DNA of 64,000 nucleotides from contig JAYKKI010000016.1 in NCBI GenBank assembly GCA_039881145.1, positions 6,163,001 to 6,227,000 on the forward strand, written 5' to 3'. The notes under the pieces were generated by a model. The model had not been told where the DNA came from and ran no database searches. It worked only from the letters and a program-made list of their open reading frames with translations. The position numbers and the translations under genes are program-made. Within the stretch, counting starts at the first letter, position 1. Every line of letters begins with the position of its first letter. Shown here in pieces: positions 14,218-27,882 of this stretch. The DNA comes from Druceiella hillmani. Lineage: Eukaryota; Arthropoda; Insecta; Lepidoptera; Hepialidae.

Positions 14218-14840
14218 AAACCGGTCAAGTGCGAGTCAGACTCTCACACAAACGATTCCATAGCAATAAACAATATTAAACTTATGAGTTTGTATTTCTC
14301 AGATATTGTGAAAAACAAGTTATTACTACGTTCGGTACCAAAAATATTCCATAACTCAAAACCTCACAACATGTCTTATTCAAACAGTTAAAAGTTTATT
14401 TAAAGTTCTATCACTTATTTTTTCAGAATTATACACGTTATTGAAAAGTTAGAGGGATGGGACACACATTTTGATAAATGGACGACAAATAAAATTGGTA
14501 TTTTTGTTTTTGGACGTCCTATATAAAATTGTTATTTTCGAACCGATATTTCATTTTTAAGACCTATATAATGATGCTCCACGCACCTATATATACTTAT
14601 TTTTTTTCATCCCTGAGTTATATGTATGGAGTGCCACCTCTGATATTAAATTTTTTCATAATTCCGCTGCTTAATTGTAAAACCGTTCATAGGAATACCT
14701 ACCATCCAAATTTCATCTTTATATTGCCAATAGTCTCCGTCTAAAATGGCTGTAACGTACAGATAGAAAGACAGACGGACAAATGGACAGGACGAAATTA
14801 TAAGGGTTCCGTTTTTGCTCTTTGGCTACGAAAACCTAAA
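14218..14840 (+). mobile_element. Dispersed insect-type repeat
   Basis: It starts ACCGGTCAAGTGCGAGTCAG and ends with AGACAGACGGACAAATGG, then AAGGGTTCCGTTTTTGCTC and a TACGAAAACCTAAAAAG tail. A GTATGGAGTGCCACC block lies in the middle. I recognise this arrangement from a non-autonomous repeat family common in insect genomes; the family name is not recalled with certainty. It is absent from copies A, C and D. The open frame at 14529-14744 is inside it and is not a host gene. Confidence 0.6.
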
Positions 14841-15950
14841 AAGCGATCTTTGCATTTATTAAAATTACTAATAACATAATCGATCTATAAAATATCGTCA
14901 GTGCTAAGAATCACTTTCAAAAAATAAATTCAAATATGTATTTTTTATAAATTGTTTTTTTTTTTCTATATAAAACATTTTGACTAAAGTATTTTTTACT
15001 CATTGAAGGTTATCTTCCAGATGAATTACACAATTTTGTAACGTTTTACTTCTGAAACGATACAATAGTCAGTGGTTTTAAAATATGTACCTATTACTGT
15101 AAACTGGGCATAAAAATCTAGATTACAATTTCAACTTTTAAAAATAGATTCCATTTTGCTCGTGACTTACTTTTCCGAGCTTTTTCGGGGTAAATAATGA
15201 AAATATACATTAACAACGAGCTATATTCATGAAATCTGTCGATGTTAGCAACATCTATAGAACTTTAATACTTATACGATACGATAACCACTTCTATCGA
15301 ACTTTCATACTTATAAGTTTTTATACCCATAAATTTATTAAAAAGTCTCTTCAAAGAAAATTCATTTAAGCTTTCAGCCTCGGCGATTCATAAATAAGGG
15401 CCGGAAAATGTTTTGCAAATATTTTCAATTTCCATTAAGATAACAATACATTTACAGTCCAATGCGACAAGTACCAATTACGTTTAAGTCCTTGTGAAAG
15501 TAGATGTATATTTTACGGACGGTGAATGTCAAGAGGATCGCTATTCAAATGCCAGGGGTCAGTTTTGGGAACGAGGGGTACTCCTGAGTTCATAGACAGT
15601 AAACAATGTGTAAAAGAACGTTCAATATTCTCGGAACCACAAGACGTAAGGAATTTACGTTATACATTTTTTTGTGTGTTTTTGAGATGCTGAACCGTAT
15701 GTAACTAATTTAATATGAGTGATTTTATTTTTGTAAGAAATGTTTCATATCATTCTTGCAGGTGATATATTAGACTTGGTTGATGTTTCAGCCCGTAACC
15801 ATTTCCAGATAAATGAAATACATGTTGGTGACAATTCCATCAAAGTTGTTAAATGTGACTATAATATATGGAAAGACATATTTAAATATTCATATATTTA
15901 ATAAAAAGAAAACAATACAATTTTTTCAAATATTTTCAAAAAACACAGCT

Positions 15951-16053
<103 letters not shown>

Positions 16054-16351
16054 ACTCATACATATTCCTGTATATTTTACTGTGCTATTTAAGATACGAC
16101 ACAAATAAATATACAACAAAGATTTTATTTTAAAAATTCTTGATATAAAATCTTTAAACATGCGACGTTCAACTATTGACAATCGAACATCATAAACACA
16201 AAGCGCAGTACCCGTGGCATTGTTGACATGAATTAAATAAAAAATCCGATATGTCATAGAGTCATAAAGAACTGAAGAGAAGAGTACTTAATCGACAGTT
16301 GGCTCCAAAACTGTTTTATTCCCTCTTCCAGTTCTTGTCTGCAATACGAAA

Positions 16352-18850
16352 ATGTAAAAGTTTAACTCCAAAAATTCACTTCTACTTTCTTGACTTATTC
16401 GTAAATCAATACGCTCTAAAATATATACTTTATATTTATCTAAATACAATAAGATACACGATGGTGAAAGTTTTATATTAAGCGAATAAGCCATAATTGT
16501 GAAAAATGCTAAATAACAAACAAAACGCAAATTTTGTCTTTCTAAAAAAAAATATTTTATTGACATAGAAGTCAATAAGAGTGTTTATCTAATTGTTCAC
16601 GAAGAACTCAAAACAAACTATTCTCATTAAACATAGAAATAAGTAAAGACGTGATAGAGGAATATTTGAACAATGCTTCTCAAAGTGACTTCATTTTCTT
16701 CGCGCTAAGAGTTCCTTAAATATCCTCACCTTCTATCGCCCTTGTTTGTTTTCGTGAACTTCTCAGACGCTCTTTTGTATACAGACGAGTTCGTTTCTCT
16801 AACTCGGACAAATAACTATTCCCAATTCTAATTTTAAATTTTTAATAATGATACTGAATTTGAACTTCGAATAACCTTAAAGCAAGGTCACTCAGTAACG
16901 TAGAGGTGAAAATGACAAAAGAAATTTTGAAATTAAGGAGATTCGAGTTTAAGAATTGGGCGCTTGGTGGGCGTTAAATATCGTTAGATAAATGTATTTT
17001 TGAATTATTTAAAGAGAAATGATTTAAATTTCGATATATTCGATATTCCATTTTCATCCTATTTTATTTTAACCTTTTGCATTGTATGGAGGATGATATT
17101 ATGAATAATCATTTGCAACAAAGCGTGGCTTTGGGATGATTTGGATGATTTTTGGATTGGGGATTTTCTAGCAATTAACAGTATTTTTGACTAACAAGTT
17201 ACACTCAGTGGTATATGTTGGAATTGCGAATAACATAAATATTTTAGTATAAATCACTTCATTTCATCAATCAATGCGTATTGAATCAGAATCCGGCTGG
17301 ATGGCTTAAATTTAGTTACAGTCGTCTCCAAAAGATGTTCATTAAGTGAGTAATAAAAATAATAATGTATTTTATCTCTTGTTGAATATTATTGTTATGA
17401 TTTAGTAGTCACGAGTCAATTATTATTATGCAAGCATAATGAACATTGCAGTCTAGTACTAAAATTCAACGGACATTAACCGCTTCAAGATTTACTGTCA
17501 TATTTCATTCCTTTTTGTTTTTTATGATTCTGTCCCTCAAAGAGGAAAAAGTGTAAATCTGATCAAATCAATCACTTGTTTGTTTGTCACAACCAATTTC
17601 AAGTAGGCCAAACGGTTTCTGAATGGAAAATTGCTGTGACAAACGAACAGTTTTATGAGATTTCCACTTTTTTTTTATTGAGGGAAAGAATCATAAAAAA
17701 CAGAAAAGAATGAAATATGACAGTAAATCTAGAAGCGGTTAATATCCGTTGAATTTTAGTACTAGACTGCAATGTTCATTATGCTTACATGCTTTACTCG
17801 TGGCTACTAAATCATAACAATAATATTCAACAAGAGACAAAATACATTATTATTTTTATTACTCATTTAATGAACATCTTTTGGGGACGACTTCAACTAA
17901 ATCTAAGCCATCCAGCTGAATTCTGATTCAATACGCAATAATTAATGCAATGAAGTGATTTGTACTAAAATATTTATGTTATTCGCAATTCCAAACTATG
18001 CCACTGAGTGTAACTTGTTAGTCAAAAATACTGTTAATTGCTGGAATATCCCTAAAAGCCACGCTTTATAACAAGTGATTATTCATAGTATCATCTTCCA
18101 TACAATGCAAAAGGTTACAATAAAATAAGATTACAAATGGAATATCGAATATATCGAAATTTAAATCATTTCTCTTTAAATAATTCAAAAATACATTTAT
18201 CTAACAATATTTAATGCCCACAAAGCGCCCAATTCTTAAACTCGAATCTCCTTAATTTCAAAATTTCTTTAATTTCATTTTCACCTCTACGTTACTGAGT
18301 GACCTCTGCGTTAAGGTTATTCGAAGTTCAAATTCAGTATCATTATTAAAAATTTAAAATTAGAATTGGGAATAATTATTTGTCAGAGTTCGAGAAATGA
18401 ACTCATCTATATACAATAGAGCAACTGAGAAGTTCACGAAAACAAACAAGGGCGATAGAAGGTGAGGTTATTTAAGGAACTCTTAGCCCGAAGAAAATGA
18501 AGTCACTTTGAGAAGCTTTGTTCAAATATTCCTCCATCACGTCTTTACTTATTTCTGTGTTTAATGAGAATAGTTTGTTTCAGCACATTTTTGGAAATTG
18601 TTCTTCTCTTTCTTTATCTTCGTGAGCAATTAGGCAAACACACTTATTAACTTCTATGTCAATAAAATCAATTTTTTTAAGAATTAATTTTTCACAAAAA
18701 ACGGCTTATTTGATTAATATAAAACTTTCACCATCGTTTATCTTATTGTACTTAGATAAATATAAAGTATATATTTTAGAGCGTATTGATTTACGAATAA
18801 GTCAAGAAAGTAGAAGTGGATCGGGTGAATTTTTGGAGTTAAAATTTTAA
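16352..18850. repeat. Large inverted duplication, ~1.2-kb arms
   Basis: The left arm (about 16352-17592) is the reverse complement of the right arm (about 17633-18850) with scattered substitutions. Outer edge: GTGAATTTTTGGAGTTAAA on + at about 18826 and on - at about 16365. Inner edge: TGTTTGTTTGTCACA at 17578 against the reverse complement of TGTGACAAACGAACA at 17634, leaving a loop of about 40 bases. The right arm is in the orientation and order of copies A, B and D; the left arm is the extra, inverted one. Open frames at 16288-16575 (-) and 18656-18850 (+) encode the same peptide stretch only because of this symmetry. Confidence 0.9.
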
Positions 18851-19799
18851 ACTGTTAAAGTAAAATTTGGAGATATAATATATAATTTGACTAAACACTT
18901 TCAAACACTACATGTTGCTAAATATTACAAGTTGTCTGTTACGACACGCTATCTGTTGGAAAAGTGGACCATCAAAATATCTTTAGAATAAAATCAAAAT
19001 AACCATTGTAAATGACAATGAAATCGAAAGAAATCCAGAATGCATGTGGCTATTTTTTTGCATTACGAAGTATGGCTGTTTAGTTGGAATACCTAAACCA
19101 TTACGAATACCATTAATAAATTTCGAAGCCGGACAAGTGAGTAGGTTTCAATAAAAATAACGATGAAGTGCCAACTGGTGTAACCTCTTGATTTTGATTC
19201 ATATATATTCAATTATTCAATATGTTTTTCATTATCAAACGAAGATTCTAAATTGAAACTTAAGTTTAATGGAAAAATATTAAATGAAAAAATGTTTTTT
19301 TTAATAACAAGTCTAAAATATAAAAATGAATACAGTTTGTTTCTAATAAGCTATCAGTTAAAATTGTGAATTGTTCCAAACGCGTGACATTGATCCGAAA
19401 CCTATTTTTCATGCTCCATAACAAAAAAAAATTATGGTTCGAATTTAATAGAAAAATAACAAATGAAAAAATTTATTTCTTTGTAGAAATTCTAGAATTT
19501 AAAACGGAATGAATCTTATATTTCCAAAAAATTATTAATTAAAAGAACTTAAGAGTATTTTTGAAGATAATTTTTTTATGAACAGATATATTCAAAACTT
19601 ATAATAAATATCGGTAATAAATAATAAAAATTTTATTTTGTAAATCATTGATCTCGACGTGTTGAATAAAACTCGATCACTGAATGATATTGATACAATA
19701 GTCATTCGTCGTCTAGTCATTAACATTTGTTTCTATGGTAAATTTATTTTAAGCTTTTATTAAGGACTTATTATTTGCAGTTTCTCTAGCACCATCTGA

Positions 19800-19885
19800 A
19801 GTCAATTAGTGACCTTGTGTGTGCAAATGTGTTTAGTTGTGTATGTTTGTGTGGGTTTGTGTGTGTATGTGTTATGTTTTATTAT
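19800..19885. repeat. Imperfect GT-rich repeat
   Basis: Run of GTGTGT, GTTTGTGTG and GTATGT words, a decayed (TG)n tract at the position where copy B has its TA tract. Confidence 0.6.
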
Positions 19886-20567
19886 ATGTTTAGTGTTAAT
19901 CGTGCAAGTTAGAATAATTCGGTAATAATATTGTGCAAAAAGCTGTTGCTGTAAAAAAAAGTCATTTATATACAATTAAACAATAAAAATATAAGCCTCT
20001 AAATTCTCTTATAAAATGAGTTTATGAACTTTTTTAAAGAATTGTCTTGATTGCCACAATTTTTTTCTTTTGCTCTTTATCTCAGTGTACTTCCTTCCTT
20101 GCACAATTAGTGCAAAGTATTTTATTTTCGAGTCCCGATTTCGATAATGGAGTATGATTTCACAGTAATAAAATTCTGAGATTGAAATGTTCTATATAAA
20201 ATAGGCCTCGAGAAATTTATAAACACAAAGGCGAGGCTTGAACTATCCCTTAGTAAACCTAATACTTCTATAATACAGTATCCCTTACATAGTTTTGTGT
20301 AAATATTCCCACATCACTCCGAAACTTTTTTCAGTCTTCCGCGAGCTGGTTTTGATACCTTTTTCTTTATAGTTGTCGTTTCTAAGGCAGGAAATTAGTG
20401 ACATCACTTCAGTCAACTTTAGCTTAAAAGACAACAATATCTAAATGTCGAAGATTTATGTAAACTTCTTTGGACTAAAACTGGAATCTAAATGTAAATA
20501 CTTTATTTCGGAGAAAATTAAAAGCGATCTAATTCGAATTCACTTGCGAAATTAGTATTTCTTAACG

Positions 20568-20682
20568 TAATTTAATATATGTGCCGCTGTAGAATTTCTT
20601 AGTATGTAGAATTTAATATATGTGCCGCTGTAGAATTTCTTAGTATGTAGAATTTAATATATGTGCCGCTGTAGAATTTCGT
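20568..20682 (+). repeat. 41-bp direct repeat, three copies
   Basis: TATGTGCCGCTGTAGAATTT recurs with GTGCCGCT at 20581, 20622 and 20663, a 41-bp period. Copy B has one related segment near 11601. This is a local triplication in copy C. Confidence 0.85.
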
Positions 20683-21139
20683 TTAATATAAACGTAACAA
20701 ATATCTCTGATTCATTTTATTTTGAATTCTTTTTTTTCGAATATTGACAGTTACTTTATAAATTTTTCGCCATTAATTTTTTGATATATAATTTGATTTT
20801 ATATTTCTACTTTATTTGGGATTGAAAACTAAAAAAAAATGGTAACCCATCTTACCCAGCAAGATTACTTTTGAATTTATGAATAAAAATGTAGATTACG
20901 TTTATATTTTAGACGTTACTAAATATAATTTTGTCAAAATTTTGCTTTCTACCTCGTACATTCTCTGAAAAAATATGGAAGGACAGACACCAAATCGAAC
21001 TACTATTTTAAGTGGCTTTGGTTTTGTGAATTTTCTATGTAAATGATACCATTCACATTCGGGTTTATTTACTCGAAACAAGCGAGAAACAATAGGTTTT
21101 ATATATTAGTTTCGCCATTTGTTGACATTTGAGAATACT

Positions 21140-21520
21140 AAATTTTTAAATAAAAATTTTTTAGCATAATTAAATCCCTAAAATTATTTCTACCTCTTTT
21201 CGGGTTGAGAATTTTGGAAAATTCTTTGCGAATGTACACAAAAAAAATATTCGCAATAATTAGATCTGTAAAAACATATTTATCTACTCGTATTTTCACT
21301 GCCAATTCTAGAATATTGAAAAATTATTTGCAAATACGTACTTTCATCACAAAGTTAAATTTTTGAGAAACAAATTTATACATTATATAAAAAAATTATT
21401 CAAATTAATTAAATTTGTAAAGACGTCTCGTTTACGACGAGTTTACCTCTTTTTACTGTCACGTGGATTGTAATTTTTAAAATGCTTTGTAAATACGTAT
21501 TTACATTGCCAAAGGAATAT
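21140..21520 (+). repeat. Degenerate ~150-bp minisatellite (copy C)
   Basis: Two to three diverged relatives of the 141/147-bp unit, seen as ATTCGCAATAATTAGATCTG and CTTTTTACTGTCACGTGGAT. It is not expanded, unlike copy B. Confidence 0.55.
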
Positions 21521-23687
21521 ATTCTCCAAATTTCAAGTTTCTGTAATCAGTGGATCTATACATCAACCAATAAGTTAAAATAAGAATTCTAGAACATTCA
21601 ACATTCACCTGTGGTTTGTTCTTGTAACTATGTGGAGTACATACCAAATATGTAGTATATCATATACATTCAATAGTCAAAAACACTCATTTATCATACC
21701 TATAATAAAAAAGCAAGAAAAAGAAAAGATAACAATTTATCTGTTTGTTTTGGATTCCTGATTGTAGCAAAGTAAGCTTCTTCACTGTAGCTACGAAATC
21801 GTTTCGTTAAAGATCCATCTTATCCCATATATTGGATTTTGATATCCATGTAACTCGAATATAAATCTAAAATCAATGGTAAACTTGGAGATATACCGTA
21901 CCCGAGTACATAACTGACTACATTTCTTTATTGCAGACGCTTTCACTAAAGAACGATTTAGGCTAAACATATGCCACAGACAATTGTTAATTGGAAAAAA
22001 ACTTTTTTACATCCATTTAAATTAATAATAAAATAATCGATCCGTAAAATATCGTTTTCAAGTAATCGATTTTTAATAATAAAAAATATTTGAAAACGTC
22101 CTCGAGAAAATTTGAAAAGTAATAACAAATTTAAATTATGTTATGGCAAAATAATATATCCAGTAATTAGAAATGTGTTCGTGTTCTTTACTAACGCATA
22201 TAATATAGTATAAAGTAACAATATATAAATAGAATGTAATTATGATTGTAATGTGTAACAACAGGAAATGGTGATTTTTGTTCAAAAATCTCACTTGTTG
22301 CCAATTCTTTTCTCAAACATTGTGATAATTCAATTTATTCTTTGTTATATTCAAAGTTTGTCATTTATTATGTATTTATAAAATAAATAACTTCATTATA
22401 AATTCATTTGACATTTTATTCTTATCATATTTCATATAAATCATAAAATATAAGTAGTTTTTGGATTGGTCCGCTTAATTTCTATTTTAATTCGTTAAAA
22501 ACTATACATACAATTAATAGATTTATTTTATATTTTCTTCGAAAATCCTGAATTGCTAAATAATATCTATAAAAGCGAATAATTATTGTAAATCACAATT
22601 TATTTTTAATCAATTTATCCATTAGAGACCACGCGCTAAAATCGTTACGGCAACTGTCAGAAAATAAGAATCAATTTATGAATCTATTTTAAAATGATTT
22701 TTTATTTTTGATTAATGGATCGATTATTTTTATTAAAATCGACATTCCTATGTAATATCCATAATCCCAATTGCTTTTAGAGAGCTTTTTTTTAAATTTT
22801 TCAGTATATAAAAATGCCTAAAGTATTTTTAACTCATTGAAACATATCTTCCAAATGAAATACAAAATTTTGTAACGTTGTACGTCTGAAACGATACAAA
22901 AGTCATCAGTGGTTATAAAATATATACATATTACTGGGCATAAAAATCCAAATTAAAATAACAACGTCTTACGTTTGAAAAAATGCAGAAGTCGTTTGTT
23001 TTAAAATATATTACTATAAGTTGAGCATAAAAACCTAGATTGCAATATCAACGTTAATAAAATAAATTCCATTTTGCACGAGGCTTGTTTATGGGAGTTT
23101 TTTCGCCGTAAATTATGACAATATACTTTCAAAACAAACTACGTTCATAAAATCTGTCGATATTTAGCAACTTCTATCGAAATTTAGTACTTATAACTTT
23201 TAATACCCATAAATTTATTAAGAAGTATCTTCAAAGAAAATTCATTTCAACTTTCAGCCTCGACGAAAAAATGTTCTGCAAATATTTTCAATTTCAATTA
23301 AGATAACAATAAATTAACAGTCCAATGCGACAAGCACCAATTACGTTAAAGTCCTTATGAAAGTATATATACATTTTACGGACGGTGAATGTCAAGAGGA
23401 TTGCTATTCAAAGCAATGATCTTGAAAATATTTTTACTCAAATATTTACCCGTGATCTATTTTTCACCAGTAATAAAGTTATCGTGCAATCAAAGCATTA
23501 TTCATAATTGAAAGAAGGACTTAAATAATTTCAGTGGCTACAAAGATTTATTTGTAATGAAGCAGAATAAATTAACATTCTTTGTGACATATTTCGATGT
23601 TTTGCGAAATTTTGCGAATGGTTTATAATTTGTTTCAGAGTAATTTATTCCAAGATAAATGATATAATTGCTCATGTATCAGTAGAC

Positions 23688-23842
<155 letters not shown>

Positions 23843-26090
23843 TAAAAATGTAGACAAAACATTAACTATTCTAAACAGCATAAACTTCGTAAACCTAATT
23901 CGATAACTTTTTTCTTATTACAGAAGTCATGAAAATTAGTTTGATCTACTTGTTTTTTGAGGAAAACGGTTTCATCAATTCTAATCGTGTCAAGTATGAA
24001 CACTGCGGAGCACTAGCCCGTCAAATATCTTTGTTCCAAGCAGATGTCACATGCCACAGTAAAATTGGAATATTTTTCTTTTCTCTCGACGTTTTAATGA
24101 GCACAATGAACTTTTGGCTAATTTCATAAAAGCTCGCGCACGTAAACATCACATAAATTATTTTTATAGGATGTCTAGAAAAAAATTAGTTATGCAAGTG
24201 TACGAGTAGGATTCACAACAGCTTGTTCATACTACAGTACGTACAGAGCTAGTATTACGAGAGGAATATGAACATTTAAAGGTACATAGTATTTCCAATG
24301 TATTATTTAAGACAATAATATTATTTTTATAAAACTGTTTCCCAATATTAACTCATGCATCATGTCAATATAATTGCATAGTATATTCTTCTTAGGCACT
24401 TAAATAACACGAGTTTCCCAAAATCTTTAAGATTCAGAGTTATTGCTTTCTGATAAACGTTCTTTATCATTTTTAATTTAGCAATTTCTCAGATGGGAAG
24501 GGGATAACTTGATTTTTCGACTTTTCAGCAGTATTAAATATTGAAATAATGCAGTTTACTATGTTTTATGACTATGTAAAGTTTCGAGTTTTTTTTGTTA
24601 AAACGGTTTGTGAAAAAAAAATCGTGAATATTTTCAGGAATATCTCGAGAAAGTGTCTTACATGCAATTCTAAGGAATAGTTTTGAAATCTTTATGACAC
24701 CTTCTTTTAATGTATACTTGAAGAAAAAATTCAAGTACTTAATTTGTCGCCTCTAAAATTTATATGGATATGTGAATTAATATCCTAAATGGTTATTCAA
24801 ATTTTAAGTATACGGTTTCTGAAGAAACGAATAGATGAATGATCTTATGAGATTTCCAGTGTTTCTTTTTGAGGGACGGAATCATAAAAAAATGAAATAT
24901 GACAATAAATCTTGAGGTGGTTAAGATCCGTCGACTTTAAGTACTAGACTATAATGTTCATTATGCTTACGTAATAATAATTGACTCGTGACTACTAGAT
25001 AATAACAACAATATTCAACAAGAGACACGATACATTATTATTTTTATTACTCACTTAATGAACATATTTTGCAGATGACTTCAACTAAATCTAAGCCATC
25101 CAGCCGGGTACTGATGCAATACGCATTGATTGATGCAATAAAGTGGTTTATACGAAAATATTTATGTTATTCGCAATTTCAAACTACGTCAGTGATTGTA
25201 ATTTTTTTTATTGACATATTAGTTAAAAATATTGTTAATTGCTGGAAAATCCCCAAAAGCCACCCTTTGTAGCAAATACCTATCCATAGTGTCATCCTCC
25301 ATATAATGCAAAAGTTATAATAAGATAGGATTAAAAATTTAATATCGAATATACTGAAAGTTAAATCATTTATCTTTAAATAATTCAAAAATACATTTAT
25401 CTAACAATATTTAACGCCCACAAAGCGCCCAATTCTTAAACTCGAATCTCCTAGATTTCGAAATTTCTTTAATTTTATTTTCACCTCTTCATTGGAATAT
25501 AATACTGAGTGACCTCTGTGTTAAAATTATTCGAAGTTCAAATTTAGTACCATTATTAAACATTTATAATTAGTATTGAAAATAATTATTTGTCAGAGTT
25601 CGAGAAACGAACTCGTCTATACAAAAGAGTGTCTGATAAGTTCGCGAAAACAAACAAGGGCGATAGAAGGTGAATATATTTAAGGAACACTAAGCGCGAA
25701 GAAAATGAAGTCAATTTAAGAAGCTTTGTTCAAATATTCCTCCGTCGCGTCTTTACTTGTTTCTGTGTTTAATGAGAATAGTTTGTTTCGGCACTTTTTT
25801 GGAAACTGTTCTCGTGAACAATTGAATAAACACACCCATCTTATTAATTTCTGCGTCAATAAAATCATTTTTTTAGAAAGGCTAACTTTGCGTTTTATTT
25901 GTTTTTTAATATTTGTCACAAAAATGGCTTATTCGATATATAAATATGAAGTATATTGTATATTTTAGAGCGTATGGGTAAAGAGCAATAATGATTTTCG
26001 AGTAAGTTAGCAAAAGAGAAATGGAGGTATAAAATTTTAAAATTAAAAAAAAACAGATAATAATCATGATAATGGCCAAGGTATTGGTTT

Positions 26091-26857
26091 TATTAAAAAG
26101 GTAATTTTATACCATTTGTGTTTAAATACGATTTCAGGCATACGGGCGCCGCAGCTGGCACGAATGAAGTTCAATCTGGAATTCCGATTCTCAAACAGAT
26201 CAATTGGGGTCGTATATCCGCAAACACGCCGCGAAAGTTGTCTTCCAAGTGGTCTGAGGTCTATAGTTTATTGGCGTAGACTAGCGAATTCACATATCTC
26301 CATAGAAAATGATCCGTAGGTGTGATATCACATGATCATGGAGGCCAATTGACAAGGGCATTACGCGAAATTATGCGCTCATCGAATGCTTCCTGCACTA
26401 AATTGATTATGTCGCATACTGTACATACTTGTAGCACGTTGCACCGTATTGCCGTAAACAAAGTTATACAACATTAATGCCATCCAATTGGAGAACGAAA
26501 GAATCAGCAATCATGGATCTAAGGCGCTTTCCATCTATCGTAACGTTCTCGCCGGCATCATATTCGAAGAAATACGGCCATAGGTTCCATCCTGCCCATA
26601 AAGTACGCCACACAATGATTTTTTGTAGATGTAGAGGCATCTCAATAATGGCGCATGGATTTTGTTCACTCCAAATCCGACAATTTTGTTTATTGACTTA
26701 GCCATTCGACCAAAAATGAGCAAACAATCCCAACTACTCAAAAAAGTGGTTGAGAATTGGACGTCCAGCTTGCGCTTTATTCGAGCCAGCTGCGGCGCCC
26801 ACATGCCATCGTATTTAAACATTGATAGTAAATTAAATAATAATACCTTTTAATAAA
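26091..26857 (-). mobile_element. Tc1/mariner-like element with long inverted ends
   Basis: About 0.77 kb bounded by inverted repeats of roughly 100 bp. Left: ATTAAAAAGGTAATTTTATA, then TTTAAATACG and GGGCGCCGCAGCTGGC. Right: the reverse complement of ATTAAAAGGTATTATT, with TTTAAATACG and GGGCGCCGCAGCTGGC. The G/C-rich inner part stands out against the host DNA. A broken transposase lies inside on the minus strand. The element sits in copy D of the macro-repeat and is absent at the matching site of the other copies. Confidence 0.75.
26275..26690 (-). pseudogene. Degenerate DDE transposase fragment
   Basis: Minus-strand conceptual translation, needing at least one frameshift and passing stops, gives the segments WSEQNP, HLQKIIVWRTLWAG, YFFEYDAGENVTIDGKRLR, then RQYGATCY, then EAFDERIISRNALVNWPP and SCDITPTDHFLWRYVNSLVY. 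These match the order of an abundant insect Tc1/mariner-superfamily transposase (VW..LWAG, YFF.NDAG.NVTVNG.RYR, QQDGATCH, VNWPPRSCDLTPLDYFLWG). The second catalytic Asp is Tyr here (QYGATC), the N-terminal half is missing and stops interrupt the frame, so it cannot be active. The G/C content is well above the neighbourhood, as expected of a fairly recent insert. Confidence 0.8.
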
Positions 26858-26927
26858 GCATGCCATGATATGCCATTATGATTTTTGTTTTTTTTTATTT
26901 CAAAGTTCTATATGTTCAAAACAACAC

Positions 26928-27051
<124 letters not shown>

Positions 27052-27610
27052 GAAAATTCGCAAAACACGTGCAGCATCACATTCATGTTTGCAAAAATTA
27101 TATCTGTTGGAAAATCGGACCGACGAAATAGCTTTAGAATAGAAAAAAATTAAACCTACGTAAATGACTATGAAATGGAAAAAGATTCCGGGATGTATGG
27201 GGCTAATTTCTTATATTTCACGAATTAGGGCTGCACACTTAGAATATCTAAACCATTAGTAATGTCGTTAATAACTTTATCCGGTCGAAGCCGGCCGAGG
27301 CACGAGGGTCGATAAAAATAAAAAGAAGTGCAACTGGTGCAAACTCATGATATTGATCAAGAATATATTTTTCACAATCGAAAAGTTTCAAATTAAAATT
27401 TAAGTTTAATGGAAAAATAGTGAATTGAAAAACATATACCTTTATAGCAATTTTAGAATATAAAAAAATGAATAAAGTTTATGTTTCGAATAAATTATTA
27501 ATTAAAAGATATAAAAGCCAAATTGGTGTAATCTCGTGATATTCATCCAGAATTTATTCTTCGTAATAAAAAGAAATACGTAATTAAAATTAAAATTTAT
27601 AGAAAAAATA

Positions 27611-27737
27611 ATACACTTACACATTTTAATTGATAAACACGTTTTTATTGTGCCAACAACATTTATATAAGTCACACCTAACATGTCAACCAACTGACTG
27701 GAGAACTTGTGCTGCCCTCTGGTTAATTATTTATACA
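27611..27737 (-). repeat. 3' LTR of the gypsy element
   Basis: On the minus strand it begins TTGTATAAATAATTAACC and ends GTGTAAGTGTA. A TATAAA word sits at its very start. It shares CCAGAGGGCAGCA and AGGTGTGA blocks with the other LTR. Confidence 0.85.
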
Positions 27738-27760
27738 ACACTCTCCCTCGCTTTACAAAA
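27738..27760 (-). other. Polypurine tract
   Basis: Minus strand AAAGCGAGGGAGAG lies directly before the 3' LTR. This is the expected plus-strand primer site of an LTR retrotransposon and fixes the LTR edge and the element's direction. Confidence 0.75.
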
Positions 27761-27882
27761 GAAAAACAGAACTAGAACCTCTAAATAACTATATATGTAT
27801 TATATATCTAGACATAGATATCATGTATCTTATTAAATGACACCTTATGGTAATTGTCTCTTTTTCTAAATTTTGGCCACAT

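Larger units (their letters stand above)
6241..15227 (+). repeat. Long tandem repeat unit, copy B
   Basis: Second head-to-tail copy. The junction with copy A (TTTTTTCGGCGTAAATTATTACAATATAC then the unit start) is the same as at the B/C and C/D junctions, so the copies are directly tandem. It is longer than copy A mainly because of an expanded 141/147-bp minisatellite (about 11.79-13.33 kb) and an inserted dispersed element (about 14.22-14.84 kb). There is no credible coding sequence. Confidence 0.85.

Noticed and set aside
16288..18850. The same YLDKYKVYILERIDLR peptide on both strands, suggestive of a conserved gene
   Set aside because: It is due to the inverted duplication. In copies A, B and D the frame is altered or broken, so there is no coding constraint.
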